Numbered from the stretch's first letter, positions 1 to 7,554 are shown. The stretch: 13,641 bases of DNA from Thermoanaerobaculales bacterium (GCA_025456385.1 JALOKS010000035.1:1-13641), one strand, 5' to 3'. Translations and numbers: made by a program. The notes: generated from the letters alone by a model not told the origin.

Positions 1-1503
1 CTCAACCTGCGCAGCGTCGAGTCGGCGGCCGCGTCCTACCACCGCTGGGCGAGCCAGCTCATCCGGGCACCGATGGCCTTCGCCGGCGCCTTCGCAGCCC
101 TCGCCCTCCTCCACCTGCTGCTCTTCGGCTTCCGCCCCGCCGCCCGCGAGCACCTGTTCTTCGCCCTCTTCGCGGCCGTCACCGCGGCCGGCCTGATGCT
201 CGAGATCGCTATTTTCCAGGCCACCGACCTCGTCGAACGCCTGCAGCTCTTCCGCGTCAACGTCGCGATCTCCGTGGTCGCGGTGCTGGTCGGCCTGGTG
301 CTGGTCCACCGGCTGTTCGGCCGCCGCCCGGCCTGGACCACGTGGCTGATCGCGGCCGGCGGCGCGGCGGCCGTCGCCTGGGTCTACACCTGGAACGCCT
401 TCGCCACCGTCACGCCCCTCGAGGCCTTCTCCGTGCTCGCCTTCCTGGAGATGCTCCGGGTCTCGGTCACGGCGCTGCTGCGCCGCGAGCCCGACGCCTG
501 GATGGTCGCCGGGGCCTTCGCCCTGCTGTCGGTGGTCACGATCGTCATCGGCCTCAGCCGCCTGCTCGGTCGTCCGATCGAGAGCTCCTTGATCTCCACC
601 GCCTCGATGGTCGTCGTCGCGCTCGCCTTCTCGGCCTTCATCACCCGCCGCGCCGCGCGCACCGCCCGCGAGCTCGAGCAGCGCCTGGCCGAGGTCCGCG
701 AGCTCTCGGCGCGGGCGCTCGAGCAGGAGCGGCGCGCGGTCCGTGAGGAGGGCGAACGCCGGCTCCTCGAGGCCGAAAGCAGGCGGCGCAGCGCGGAGCT
801 CGAGGCTGCCCGTCGGCTCCAGCTCGCGATGCTCCCGCGCAGCGCGCCCGCCGTCCCGGGCTTCGACCTCGCCTACCGCATGCTGACCGCGACCGAGGTC
901 GGCGGCGACTACGTGGATCTCCGCATCACGGACGCCGGGCGCACCCTGGTCGCCGTCGGCGACGCGACCAGCCACGGCCTCCAGGCCGGGATGGTGGTGG
1001 CGGTCGCCAAGAGCCTCTTCCAGGGGGTCGCGCCCGACAGCTCGCCGGCCGAGGTGCTGCAGCGGGTCGACGCCGGGCTGCAGGCCATGCACGAGCGCCA
1101 CGCCAGCATGGCCATGGTGGTGGCCGCGATCGAAGGCCGCAGAATCGAGGTCGCCGCTGCGGCCATGCCGCCAGTCCTGATCCGCCGCGCCGCCAGCGGC
1201 ACCGTCGAGGAGGTCATGCTTCCGGGGGTCCCGCTCGGCAGCCTCGCGAACGCCCGCTACCAGGCGCAGGAGCTGCGGCTCGCGGCCGGGGACATCGTGC
1301 TGCTGGTCAGCGACGGAGTGGTCGAGGCGGTCGATGCCGCCGGGGAGCCTTTCGGCTACGAGCGGCTGGCGGCGGCGCTGGCTGCCGCTCCAGACGGTAC
1401 CGCCGAGGAGCTCGTCGGCGGCCTGGTCGGCGCGGTCGCGGGCTTCACGGGCGGCCGCCCGCTCGCCGACGACCTCACCGTCGTCGCGTTGCTCGCCCGC
1501 TGA
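1..1503 (+). CDS. Seven-helix membrane SpoIIE/PP2C-type serine phosphatase (5' partial)
   Basis: The frame is open from the first base, so the true start lies upstream; the ATG at 73 is internal. Counting that Met as 1, seven hydrophobic segments lie near 3-19, 28-50, 62-83, 89-107, 118-136, 144-164 and 172-190. A charged, probably coiled-coil helix spans about 191-256, and a SpoIIE phosphatase domain spans about 257-476. The metal-binding acidic residues are present: D279 in GGDY, D297 in GDATSHG, D414 in VSDG, and D466/D467 in ADDLTV. Members of this family dephosphorylate phosphoserine on anti-sigma-factor antagonists or similar partners. The architecture implies that a membrane or periplasmic signal is passed through the helix to the cytoplasmic phosphatase. 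The sensory N-terminus is missing from the window. No STAS-domain or anti-sigma kinase partner lies nearby, so the target is unknown. Family assignment is firm; the pathway is inference. Confidence 0.93.
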   Translation, partial: LNLRSVESAAASYHRWASQLIRAPMAFAGAFAALALLHLLLFGFRPAAREHLFFALFAAVTAAGLMLEIAIFQATDLVERLQLFRVNVAISVVAVLVGLVLVHRLFGRRPAWTTWLIAAGGAAAVAWVYTWNAFATVTPLEAFSVLAFLEMLRVSVTALLRREPDAWMVAGAFALLSVVTIVIGLSRLLGRPIESSLISTASMVVVALAFSAFITRRAARTARELEQRLAEVRELSARALEQERRAVREEGERRLLEAESRRRSAELEAARRLQLAMLPRSAPAVPGFDLAYRMLTATEVGGDYVDLRITDAGRTLVAVGDATSHGLQAGMVVAVAKSLFQGVAPDSSPAEVLQRVDAGLQAMHERHASMAMVVAAIEGRRIEVAAAAMPPVLIRRAASGTVEEVMLPGVPLGSLANARYQAQELRLAAGDIVLLVSDGVVEAVDAAGEPFGYERLAAALAAAPDGTAEELVGGLVGAVAGFTGGRPLADDLTVVALLAR

Positions 1504-1598
1504 GCGGCGCCGGGCCCGCATCGTCCCGCTCGCCGGCACCCCCTGACTCCCGACCCGCGCAGCCATCGACCCGGCAGCGATCTTTGCCGCACCATGAC

Positions 1599-1626
1599 TT
1601 GACCTCACGCTCAACTGATATAAATT
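1599..1626 (+). promoter_or_regulatory. Candidate sigma-70-type promoter
   Basis: TTGACC at 1599-1604 matches five of six bases of the -35 consensus. Sixteen bases later comes TAAATT at 1621-1626, overlapping TATAAA at 1619-1624, in an AT-rich island within otherwise GC-rich DNA. The TATAAA register gives only a 14-base spacer; the TAAATT register gives 16 bases but a weaker -10. It would drive the gene starting at 1877. This is inferred from sequence only. Confidence 0.45.
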
Positions 1627-1650
1627 CTCTTTAACGATCGCACGACACAA

Positions 1651-1721
1651 GGTAAGCCGCGACCGCACGGTGGCGCGGCGAAGTTTGACCGGTGGCAGGC
1701 TGCTGCGCTCTCCGCGGTACC
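1651..1721 (+). promoter_or_regulatory. Structured 5' leader: possible three-way-junction cis-regulatory RNA
   Basis: GCCGCG at 1656-1661 pairs perfectly with CGCGGC at 1674-1679. Inside it, ACC (1662-1664) pairs with GGT (1669-1671) around a GCAC loop. GGTA at 1651-1654 can pair with TACC at 1718-1721 to close the element, and CCG at 1689-1691 can pair with CGG at 1715-1717. The layout resembles a closing stem with two arms, as in c-di-GMP-I riboswitches. The diagnostic internal bases of that class are only partly present (GGTAAGCC and GCGAAG instead of GGCAAACC and ACGCAAAG). The hairpin is seen directly; the riboswitch idea is speculative. Confidence 0.3.
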
Positions 1722-1727
1722 GACACC

Positions 1728-1747
1728 TCGGGACCTTCTGGTCCTGA
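1728..1747 (+). other. Stem-loop in the leader
   Basis: TCGGGACC at 1728-1735 pairs with GGTCCTGA at 1740-1747, giving eight base pairs including one G-U, around a TTCT loop. No T-run follows, so this is not an intrinsic terminator. It may be part of leader regulation or mRNA stability. GGGA at 1755-1758 and TCCC at 1766-1769 could form a further short hairpin just downstream. Confidence 0.5.
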
Positions 1748-1861
1748 ATGGCGAGGGAGTCTCAGTCCCATGGCAATGGCGCAAGCCGTCCCCGGCAGCG
1801 GCCGACCGGATCGCGCCAGAGGCACGGGCACCCGCCGGCGAGCGGTCGCCACCACTGAACC

Positions 1862-1870
1862 GGAAAGGAG
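1862..1870 (+). promoter_or_regulatory. Strong ribosome-binding site of the 1500-residue protein
   Basis: GGAAAGGAG lies six bases before the ATG at 1877 and fixes that start. The resulting N-terminus gives a basic stretch and hydrophobic core typical of a signal peptide. Confidence 0.85.
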
Positions 1871-1876
1871 TGCGCC

Positions 1877-4800
1877 ATGCCTGAATCTGATCGGTGCTCG
1901 GCCCTCTCACGCGTGAGCCCGCGGAACCTCCACCGGCGCTGGATCCGCCGAGTGCTCCTGCCGCTTGCCGGGCTCGTCCTCGGGCTCCTCGCCGCGCCGG
2001 CGGCGTCGTTCGCCGCCTGCACCGACGGCGACGGGGACGGCTACTTCGCCGAAGGCGGGTGCGGTACGCCCATCGACTGCAACGACGCGATCGCGGCCAT
2101 CCACCCCGGAGCGGTCGAGCGCTGCGACGATGCGATCGACAGCGACTGTGACGGCGACCCGAACAGCGGCTACCCCAACCTCGGCGACGACTGCGCGCTC
2201 TGCACCGGCCCCGACTGCCCCTCCGGCTCCTGCGTCGGGCTCGAGCTCGGCGACCCCTGCGGCAGCTTCACGGGCGCTCTCTGCCTGACGGCGTCGCTGG
2301 CCTCAAACGGCTTCGGGGTGGTCTGCGGCCCGGGGGGAACCAGCGAGATCTGCGCGCTGCCGCTCAACCCGGTCGTCGCCTGGGCAGCCGAAGGGCTCGG
2401 CCTCGATAACCCCGGCAACTACAGCGCGGCCTCCTGCGGCGACGACGTCGACAACGACTGCGACAACCTCATCGATCTCGGCGACGACGGCTGCCAGGCA
2501 GCCGAGCGCTGCGACGGCCTCGACAACGACGGTGACGGCTTCGTCGACGAGGACTTCCCGCTCTCCGACCCGGGCACGGTCGGCAGCCTGTGCTCGGTCG
2601 GCATCGGCGCCTGCGCGAGCTCCGCGACCTGGGTCTGCGACCCCGACGGGCTCGACGCCAGCTGCGGCGCCCTGCCGGGCACGCCGGGCAGCGAGGGGGT
2701 CGCCTTCGGGCTGAGCTGCGGCAACGGCGAGGACGACGACTGCGACGGCCTCACCGACCTCGGCGACCCCGACTGCGCCGGCTTCGGCGACCCGGAGCTG
2801 TGCGGCGACACCATCGACAACGACGGCGACGGCTTCGTCGACGAGGGCTTCCCGCAGATCGGCCAGCCGTGCTCGGCGGGCGTCGGCGCCTGCACGACCA
2901 TCGGCCAGCTCGTCTGCAACGGCTCCGGCACCGGCGTCGAGTGCGACGCCGCGGCGGGCGCACCGTCGGTGGAGAGCCCGGAGGCCGGCACCTGCACCGA
3001 CCTGATCGACAACGACTGCGACGGCTTCACCGACGCCGCCGACACCGACTGCGGAGCGGCCTTCGCCGACCTCGGCGTCACCTGCTCGCTGCCCTGGGCC
3101 CGAGGCCGGCCCGGAGCGGACTGCAACGGCTGGCACCGGATCACCTTCGGCGCTGAAGCAGAGGGCGTCAGCCTCAAGGCCGACCTCCTCGCCCTCGCCA
3201 GCGACGGCTCGCTGCTCGGCATCATCGAGGACGTGGGCAGCGGCGAGGAGGCGCACCTCGCGAGCCGCATCGCCCCCCGCGACCTCAAGGTCATGACGGT
3301 CTCCAACCCCAAGGGCGACAAGCACACGGTCTTCGCGCCGATGCCGGTGCTGCGCGTCACCGGAAGCAATGGAACGACCCAGGACGTCGCCTACTGCGGC
3401 ATCATGCCCTGGCTCGAGGTGACCGCGCCCGACGGCCAGACCATCTCGCTCAACGAGAGCAGCACCCTCGAGGTTGAGGGCTTCCTGCCCCTGGTCGACA
3501 TCGACACCCTCGGCCTGTGGCTCAACGGGATCGACCTCGTGGCCGAGCTCGGCATCAATCCGGCAACCGACTTCCCGACCGCCGGTGGGGCGCTCTGCAC
3601 CGCGCCCGGCGACTGCGTCGTCCAGATCGAGGCCGGCTGCGGCGACGGCAGCCTGGTGGACGTGGAGCTCCTCAACCTGCGCGTCGAGGGTCTGGACCGC
3701 GACCTGGCCTTCGACTCCAAGTCGGGGACCGAGCATCCCGACCAGGTCAACACCTTCTCCTTCACCGTCAGCGGCCTGCCGGCCGGCGGCCATGTCTTCT
3801 TCGCCAGCGGCGAGCCCCTGCCGCTGCCGCGGCGCCTCGCCGCGCAGTGCCTGATCGACGACCTCGCCGACGCCGGCACCGCCTCGGCCTTCGGCATCAG
3901 CATCGACGCACCGGAGGACCAGGAGGTCGTCGCCTCGGCCCCGGTGTGGGTCGAGGGCACGGTCTGCGGCGGCAACGAGATCGCGAGCCTGCGGATCCAG
4001 GGCAACGACCTGCCCGTGGGTTCGCAGATCTGCTCAGCCGGCGACGGCATGAGCAGCGCCGACGAGTGCGTGCTCGACTTCAGCGAGCCCGTCGACGCGA
4101 CCGACCTCCAGGCCGCCGTTCAAGGGACCGCGGCCGGCGGCACCTTCCACCTCGGATCGAACCGGGTGATCGCCGACGCCACCGACGCCATGGGCAACCG
4201 CAGCTTCAACACCGAGGTCGTCTTCGGTCTCGGCTCCCTGCAGGCGCCGGCGAAGTCCGCGTCGTCGGAGGAGCGGGGCTTCTACGAGGCGGGCCGCGCC
4301 GCCGGCCGCCTGCTCCAACGCGAGGCCGCCGCGATGCAGAAGGCCCTCGGCGACGAGATCGACCCGGCCTTCGTCATCGGCCTCGAGCCGTCCGCGGTGC
4401 AGGACTTCTTCGACCAGAAGTGCCAGGGCGCGATCGACCAGTTCACGTCGCGGGCCCAGGCCAACCTCAGCGGCAAGGTCTTCGCCACCGTCGACTTCCA
4501 GCCCAGCTGCTCCTGCGACCTCAACGACGTGCCGGTGACGCTCGAGAGCGTGCAGTTCCCGGCCAACCCGGTCACGCCGCCAGGCTGCACCGTCAACTTC
4601 GAGAACGACCAGATCGGCGTCACCATCCAGCTGCCGGATATCAGGGTCCAGGTCGGCGCGCACCGCTCCTGCACGACCACGGGTCTGTTCGGCGAGTGCC
4701 TGGCCCGCACGAAGATCAACGTCACCGCGGTCAGCCAGATCACCGACCTCGCCTACTCGTTCGTGATCACCGAGAGCGGAATCGAGACGAAAGCGGCTCC

Positions 4801-6379
4801 GAGCCCCGACACGCGGGTCATGACCTGGCTGATCGAGGACCACGACGGCACCGAGCTCTTCTACGGCGGCCAGTGCAGCGGTGGCATCCAGAGCGGCGAG
4901 TTCTGCATCACCGACTCGCAGTGCCCGGGGAGCAGCTGCGACTGCGCGAAGAGTGACGGTCAGTGCACCAAACGCGGCGAGGGCGAGGGGTACAACCCGG
5001 TCACCGCCGACAGCAGCGGCATCGAGTGCTGGGGTGCCGACGTCTGCAACGCTCTGTCCGTGGTGGGTGCGATTCTCATCGAGGTCTTCACCCTCGGCTT
5101 CGCCGACGGCTTCGAGATCGTCGATATCGTCGACTTCGACTTCCAGTTCCAGGAGGACTTCCTGGCCGAGGTCAACGGCACCGAGCCCGACCCGCTGTCG
5201 CTCGAGGAGGTGGAGTACGACGCCGAGACGGTGGCCTCCTTCGACCAGGGGGCCTTCACGCCGGGGGCCATCGACGTCGAGATCGAGCCCTCCGGCCTCA
5301 AGATCGAGATCCCGGCGGCCTTCGAGTCCCAGAGCGTCGACCCCTCGGCGCCGGTGACCCCGGGGGCGGTGCTCACGCCCGCCGTCGGGCCCACCATCTC
5401 GGCTCTGGTCAGCTCCGGCGACGAGATCTCGGTCGGAATCGCCGATGACGTCTTCAACCAGCTCTTCGCCTCCATGCGGCAGGCCGGCTCGCTGAAGGCC
5501 TTCTGCACCGATCTCGACGGGCTCACCGTCGACAGCCTGCTGCCGGCCGACGTCGATGGCGGCTGCGACTCGATCGGCCTCGACGACGGCGACGAGAGCA
5601 CGGGCGACGCCATCGCCCAGGGCATCTGCCACGCCGTCCGCGGCGCCGACTGCTCGAGCCTCAGCGGCCCGGTCACCGAGGGCGCCTGCACCGGCTTCTC
5701 CGGCGGCGACTGCACGACCCTCGGCCTGGTCGCCAAACCGATCTGCAACTCGGTGCCTGCGCGGAGCCTCCGCTCCGACGACTCGGTGCTGCTGTGCGCA
5801 CGGCAGGACATGGAGCCGCTCCTTCTCTTCCAGGAGGACGACGCCACCGACACCACCGTCGACACCGACCTCCTGCTCAACGACACCAACATCGTCTTCG
5901 CCATCGACAAGGCCAACGACGGCTACACCGGCGAGCTCGAGGACCTGCTCGGCTGCTTCGGGGCCGAGGGCGACGCCGCCCCGGACTGCCTGCTCTACGC
6001 GGTCTGCCTCGACCTCACGCTCAAGACCACGATGGGCATCGACAACACCACCTGCACGCCGACCCAGACCGGCTTCGTCTTCAGCCTCAACGAGGTCATC
6101 AAATCCGGCGTGCAGCCGGGTGTCATGTGCAGCGCCGCCACTGAAGCCGACGATCAGCTGGTGACCGGCGCCGGCATCGACAGTGTGGTCGTCGACACGG
6201 TGGCCAGCGCGGCAGAGGCCTTCACGCCGCCGTTCTGCGCCGACGGCCTCAGCCTCGGCGGGGTGCTCGACTTCACCAGCCCGGATGCCAAGATGTTCGC
6301 CATCACCACCGACGAAGCGACCCCGGGCTTCGCGGACTTCCTGTTCCTGACCGGCAGTCTGGGGCCGCCATCGCCCTGA
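1877..6379 (+). CDS. Large exported protein with MopE-like metal-binding repeats, Ig-like segment and possible TULIP/BPI-like C-terminal region
   Basis: This encodes 1500 residues. A long basic N-region and hydrophobic core (about 25-46) form a signal peptide, with likely cleavage after SFA at about 46. FAAC ending at Cys48 is a poor lipobox, so a lipoprotein is less likely. Residues 48 to about 95 form a DGDGDGY...DCND...AAIHPGA...CDD unit of the 'putative metal-binding motif' type known from MopE-like proteins. Residues 209-392 hold two related Asp/Cys-rich modules. About 674-786 resembles a bacterial Ig-like fold, ending in a TDAMGN turn. A helical stretch at 796-860 leads into a large domain. 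Cysteines 1000-1021 form a C-x-G...C...CPGSSC cluster. GIADDVFNQL near 1187-1196 recalls the C-terminal half of BPI-family proteins. Many cysteines suggest disulfides and export to the periplasm, surface or medium. Calcium or copper binding is inferred, and no enzyme motif is recognised. The gene appears monocistronic, with its own promoter candidate and terminator. Confidence 0.9.
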   Translation: MPESDRCSALSRVSPRNLHRRWIRRVLLPLAGLVLGLLAAPAASFAACTDGDGDGYFAEGGCGTPIDCNDAIAAIHPGAVERCDDAIDSDCDGDPNSGYPNLGDDCALCTGPDCPSGSCVGLELGDPCGSFTGALCLTASLASNGFGVVCGPGGTSEICALPLNPVVAWAAEGLGLDNPGNYSAASCGDDVDNDCDNLIDLGDDGCQAAERCDGLDNDGDGFVDEDFPLSDPGTVGSLCSVGIGACASSATWVCDPDGLDASCGALPGTPGSEGVAFGLSCGNGEDDDCDGLTDLGDPDCAGFGDPELCGDTIDNDGDGFVDEGFPQIGQPCSAGVGACTTIGQLVCNGSGTGVECDAAAGAPSVESPEAGTCTDLIDNDCDGFTDAADTDCGAAFADLGVTCSLPWARGRPGADCNGWHRITFGAEAEGVSLKADLLALASDGSLLGIIEDVGSGEEAHLASRIAPRDLKVMTVSNPKGDKHTVFAPMPVLRVTGSNGTTQDVAYCGIMPWLEVTAPDGQTISLNESSTLEVEGFLPLVDIDTLGLWLNGIDLVAELGINPATDFPTAGGALCTAPGDCVVQIEAGCGDGSLVDVELLNLRVEGLDRDLAFDSKSGTEHPDQVNTFSFTVSGLPAGGHVFFASGEPLPLPRRLAAQCLIDDLADAGTASAFGISIDAPEDQEVVASAPVWVEGTVCGGNEIASLRIQGNDLPVGSQICSAGDGMSSADECVLDFSEPVDATDLQAAVQGTAAGGTFHLGSNRVIADATDAMGNRSFNTEVVFGLGSLQAPAKSASSEERGFYEAGRAAGRLLQREAAAMQKALGDEIDPAFVIGLEPSAVQDFFDQKCQGAIDQFTSRAQANLSGKVFATVDFQPSCSCDLNDVPVTLESVQFPANPVTPPGCTVNFENDQIGVTIQLPDIRVQVGAHRSCTTTGLFGECLARTKINVTAVSQITDLAYSFVITESGIETKAAPSPDTRVMTWLIEDHDGTELFYGGQCSGGIQSGEFCITDSQCPGSSCDCAKSDGQCTKRGEGEGYNPVTADSSGIECWGADVCNALSVVGAILIEVFTLGFADGFEIVDIVDFDFQFQEDFLAEVNGTEPDPLSLEEVEYDAETVASFDQGAFTPGAIDVEIEPSGLKIEIPAAFESQSVDPSAPVTPGAVLTPAVGPTISALVSSGDEISVGIADDVFNQLFASMRQAGSLKAFCTDLDGLTVDSLLPADVDGGCDSIGLDDGDESTGDAIAQGICHAVRGADCSSLSGPVTEGACTGFSGGDCTTLGLVAKPICNSVPARSLRSDDSVLLCARQDMEPLLLFQEDDATDTTVDTDLLLNDTNIVFAIDKANDGYTGELEDLLGCFGAEGDAAPDCLLYAVCLDLTLKTTMGIDNTTCTPTQTGFVFSLNEVIKSGVQPGVMCSAATEADDQLVTGAGIDSVVVDTVASAAEAFTPPFCADGLSLGGVLDFTSPDAKMFAITTDEATPGFADFLFLTGSLGPPSP
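2018..2158 (+). repeat. First MopE-type metal-binding unit (protein repeat)
   Basis: Encodes residues 48-94, immediately after the signal peptide. It contains DGDGDGY, then DCNDAIAAIHPGA, then CDDAIDSDCDG. This Asp/Asn-rich, Cys-spaced pattern is the classic motif found in one or more copies in secreted proteins of deltaproteobacteria and related groups. The alternating acidic residues suggest divalent-cation binding, and the cysteines probably pair. Confidence 0.8.
2501..2776 (+). repeat. Asp/Cys-rich module, copy A
   Basis: Encodes residues 209-300. It starts AERCDGLDNDGDGFVDE, continues through C-x-VGIGAC, and ends CGNGEDDDCDGLTDLGDPDC. It aligns end to end with copy B at 2792-3052. A 31-base DNA stretch at 2521-2551 recurs at 2815-2845 with one mismatch, exactly 294 bases (98 codons) away, indicating an in-frame segmental duplication. 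Confidence 0.85.
2792..3052 (+). repeat. Asp/Cys-rich module, copy B
   Basis: Encodes residues 306-392. It starts PELCGDTIDNDGDGFVDE, has GQPCSAGVGAC in the middle, and ends CTDLIDNDCDGFTDAADTDC. Cysteine spacing and acidic loops match copy A, while the linking segments have diverged, so the duplication is not very recent apart from the conserved DNDGDGFVDE core. Confidence 0.85.
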
Positions 6380-6401
6380 ACCACTGATCGGCCGACCATG
6401 C

Positions 6402-6429
6402 GCCCCGGCCCCGTGGCCGGGGCATTTTC
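6402..6429 (+). terminator. Intrinsic terminator of the large exported protein gene
   Basis: GCCCCGGCC (6402-6410) and GGCCGGGGC (6415-6423) form a perfect nine-base-pair GC stem around CCGT, followed by ATTTTC. It lies 22 bases after the stop at 6379. No T-run follows on the minus strand, so it is mainly a plus-strand terminator, although the stem may also slow transcripts arriving from the esterase gene. Confidence 0.85.
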
Positions 6430-6480
6430 ATGCCTGGGATCGACCCTCAGCCGCCCGAGCGGTCGCGGAGCCGGGCGCGA

Positions 6481-7542
6481 CTACGGCCGCTCCGGCTCGA
6501 TCTTCTCGGGCTCGACCCGCCGGCCGCCGTCGCGCGGCCGCTGACCGTCGCGGTCCGGCATCGGATGGCGCTCGAAGAACTCCCACATGAGCTCGTTGGC
6601 CGATACCTCCTGCGACAGCGTGCCGCCGCAGATCTTCTCGGCCGGGTACTTGCGTCCGCCCGGCCAGGCGTGGCCGCCGCCGGCGATCGTGCACAGGGTG
6701 ACCTCTCCGCCGTCGCGGCAGCCGCCGTGGGTCGCGCAGGTGACGTTGGCCTTCTGGTAGCTGATCGTCGACCTGCCGTCGCAGCCGTTGATCTTCATCC
6801 ACTGCGACACGCTGCTGTCGACCGAGCGGAAGGTGCCCGCGTCCTTCGACTTGCCGGCCCCACCCGCGATCGGCGCGCACTGGTCGGCGGTGCCGTGGAA
6901 GTGGAGGATCGGCACCGGGCGCGAGGGCCGGCAGTCCTCGATGCCCATCGGTCCCGCCACCGCCGCAACGGCGGCGATGCGGTCGGAGAGATCGCAGGCG
7001 AGCCGGTAGGACATCATGGCGCCGTTGGAGTGGCCGGTGGCGTACACCCGCGCCGCATCGACGCAGACGATCTTCGCCAGGTCGTCGAGCAGCGCCTCGA
7101 CGAAGCCCACGTCGTCCACCTTCTGGTCGCGCGCGAAGCCGCAGCAGCTGCCGGCGTTGAAGGTCAGGAACTTCTTCAGCCGCCCGCTGCCTGCCGGGTA
7201 GACGGCTATGAAGCCCGCACGGTCGGCGGTGTCGTTCATGCCGGTGAGCTCGACCTGGGACGAGGGGTTGCCGCCGCCGCCGTGGAAGTTCAGCACCACC
7301 GGCATCCGTTCACCGCTGCGGTAGGACGGAGGCACGTGGATGAGGTAGCTCCGCTTCCCGCCCCCGACGCTGAGGTCCCGTTGGTACTCGCCCGGGCCGA
7401 AGGGAGACTCCTCACAGCTGCCCGGCAGCCGGTCGATGGCCTTGAGCTCCGACGCGCAGGCGGTTCCCACCGACCACATCAGGAGGCCGCACCCGAGCCC
7501 GACGAGAAACTGCGCCGCGCGTCCGTCCGAGATCGTCGCCAT
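6481..7542 (-). CDS. Secreted LpqC/PHB-depolymerase-type carboxylesterase
   Basis: This encodes 353 residues with an N-terminal signal peptide (hydrophobic about 11-27, likely cleavage after ACA at 28-30). The alpha/beta-hydrolase core has an oxyanion HGGG at 87-90, the nucleophile elbow GHSNG with Ser172, Asp220 in HGTAD, and His291 in GGGHAWPGG. GSCCG at 131-135, followed by VDDVGF, is characteristic of the polyhydroxybutyrate depolymerase / feruloyl esterase (LpqC) group. It should hydrolyse ester bonds outside the cytoplasm, of polymeric or plant-derived esters or other substrates; no substrate-binding module is present to decide. Several cysteines suggest disulfides. The last 25 residues are charged and Pro/Arg-rich, beyond the fold. 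The start is supported by GGAAGGGA just upstream. The gene lies 94 bases after the dehydrogenase operon on the same strand and may be cotranscribed. Confidence 0.9.
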   Translation of the reverse strand: MATISDGRAAQFLVGLGCGLLMWSVGTACASELKAIDRLPGSCEESPFGPGEYQRDLSVGGGKRSYLIHVPPSYRSGERMPVVLNFHGGGGNPSSQVELTGMNDTADRAGFIAVYPAGSGRLKKFLTFNAGSCCGFARDQKVDDVGFVEALLDDLAKIVCVDAARVYATGHSNGAMMSYRLACDLSDRIAAVAAVAGPMGIEDCRPSRPVPILHFHGTADQCAPIAGGAGKSKDAGTFRSVDSSVSQWMKINGCDGRSTISYQKANVTCATHGGCRDGGEVTLCTIAGGGHAWPGGRKYPAEKICGGTLSQEVSANELMWEFFERHPMPDRDGQRPRDGGRRVEPEKIEPERP

Positions 7543-7546
7543 GTCG

Positions 7547-7554
7547 TCCCTTCC
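7547..7554 (-). promoter_or_regulatory. Ribosome-binding site of the esterase gene
   Basis: On the minus strand GGAAGGGA precedes the ATG (7542-7540) by four bases, a good Shine-Dalgarno match that supports this start. Confidence 0.7.

Larger units (their letters stand above)
1504..1876 (+). other. 373-base non-coding region with promoter and structured leader of the large exported protein gene
   Basis: No convincing gene lies here; the small open frames lack ribosome-binding sites and protein-like composition. The stretch includes the only notably AT-rich patch nearby (about 1611-1635), a promoter candidate, at least two good hairpins, and the ribosome-binding site of the next gene. If transcription starts just after 1626, the untranslated leader is about 240-250 nt, long enough to hold a regulatory RNA. 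Confidence 0.7.

Noticed and set aside
1502..1531. Inverted repeat GAGCGG/CCGCTC after the phosphatase gene as a terminator
   Set aside because: It has a six-base stem with an 18-base loop and no T-run; such pairs are expected by chance at this GC content.
1771..1800. Second c-di-GMP-like fragment (GGCAATGGCGCAAGCCG) in the leader
   Set aside because: It lacks the P2 hairpin between the two motif halves and the conserved spacing, so the resemblance is probably chance.
2303..3793. 496-residue open frame on the minus strand
   Set aside because: It is antisense to the exported repeat protein, rich in Val/Ala/Glu/Gly from the mirror of GAC/CTC codons, has no domain, and arises from high GC content and lack of stops.
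4034..5632. 532-residue open frame on the minus strand
   Set aside because: This is the same mirror-frame effect inside the exported protein gene. Repetitive Val-Glu-Asp-Leu composition and no motif or ribosome-binding site support rejection.
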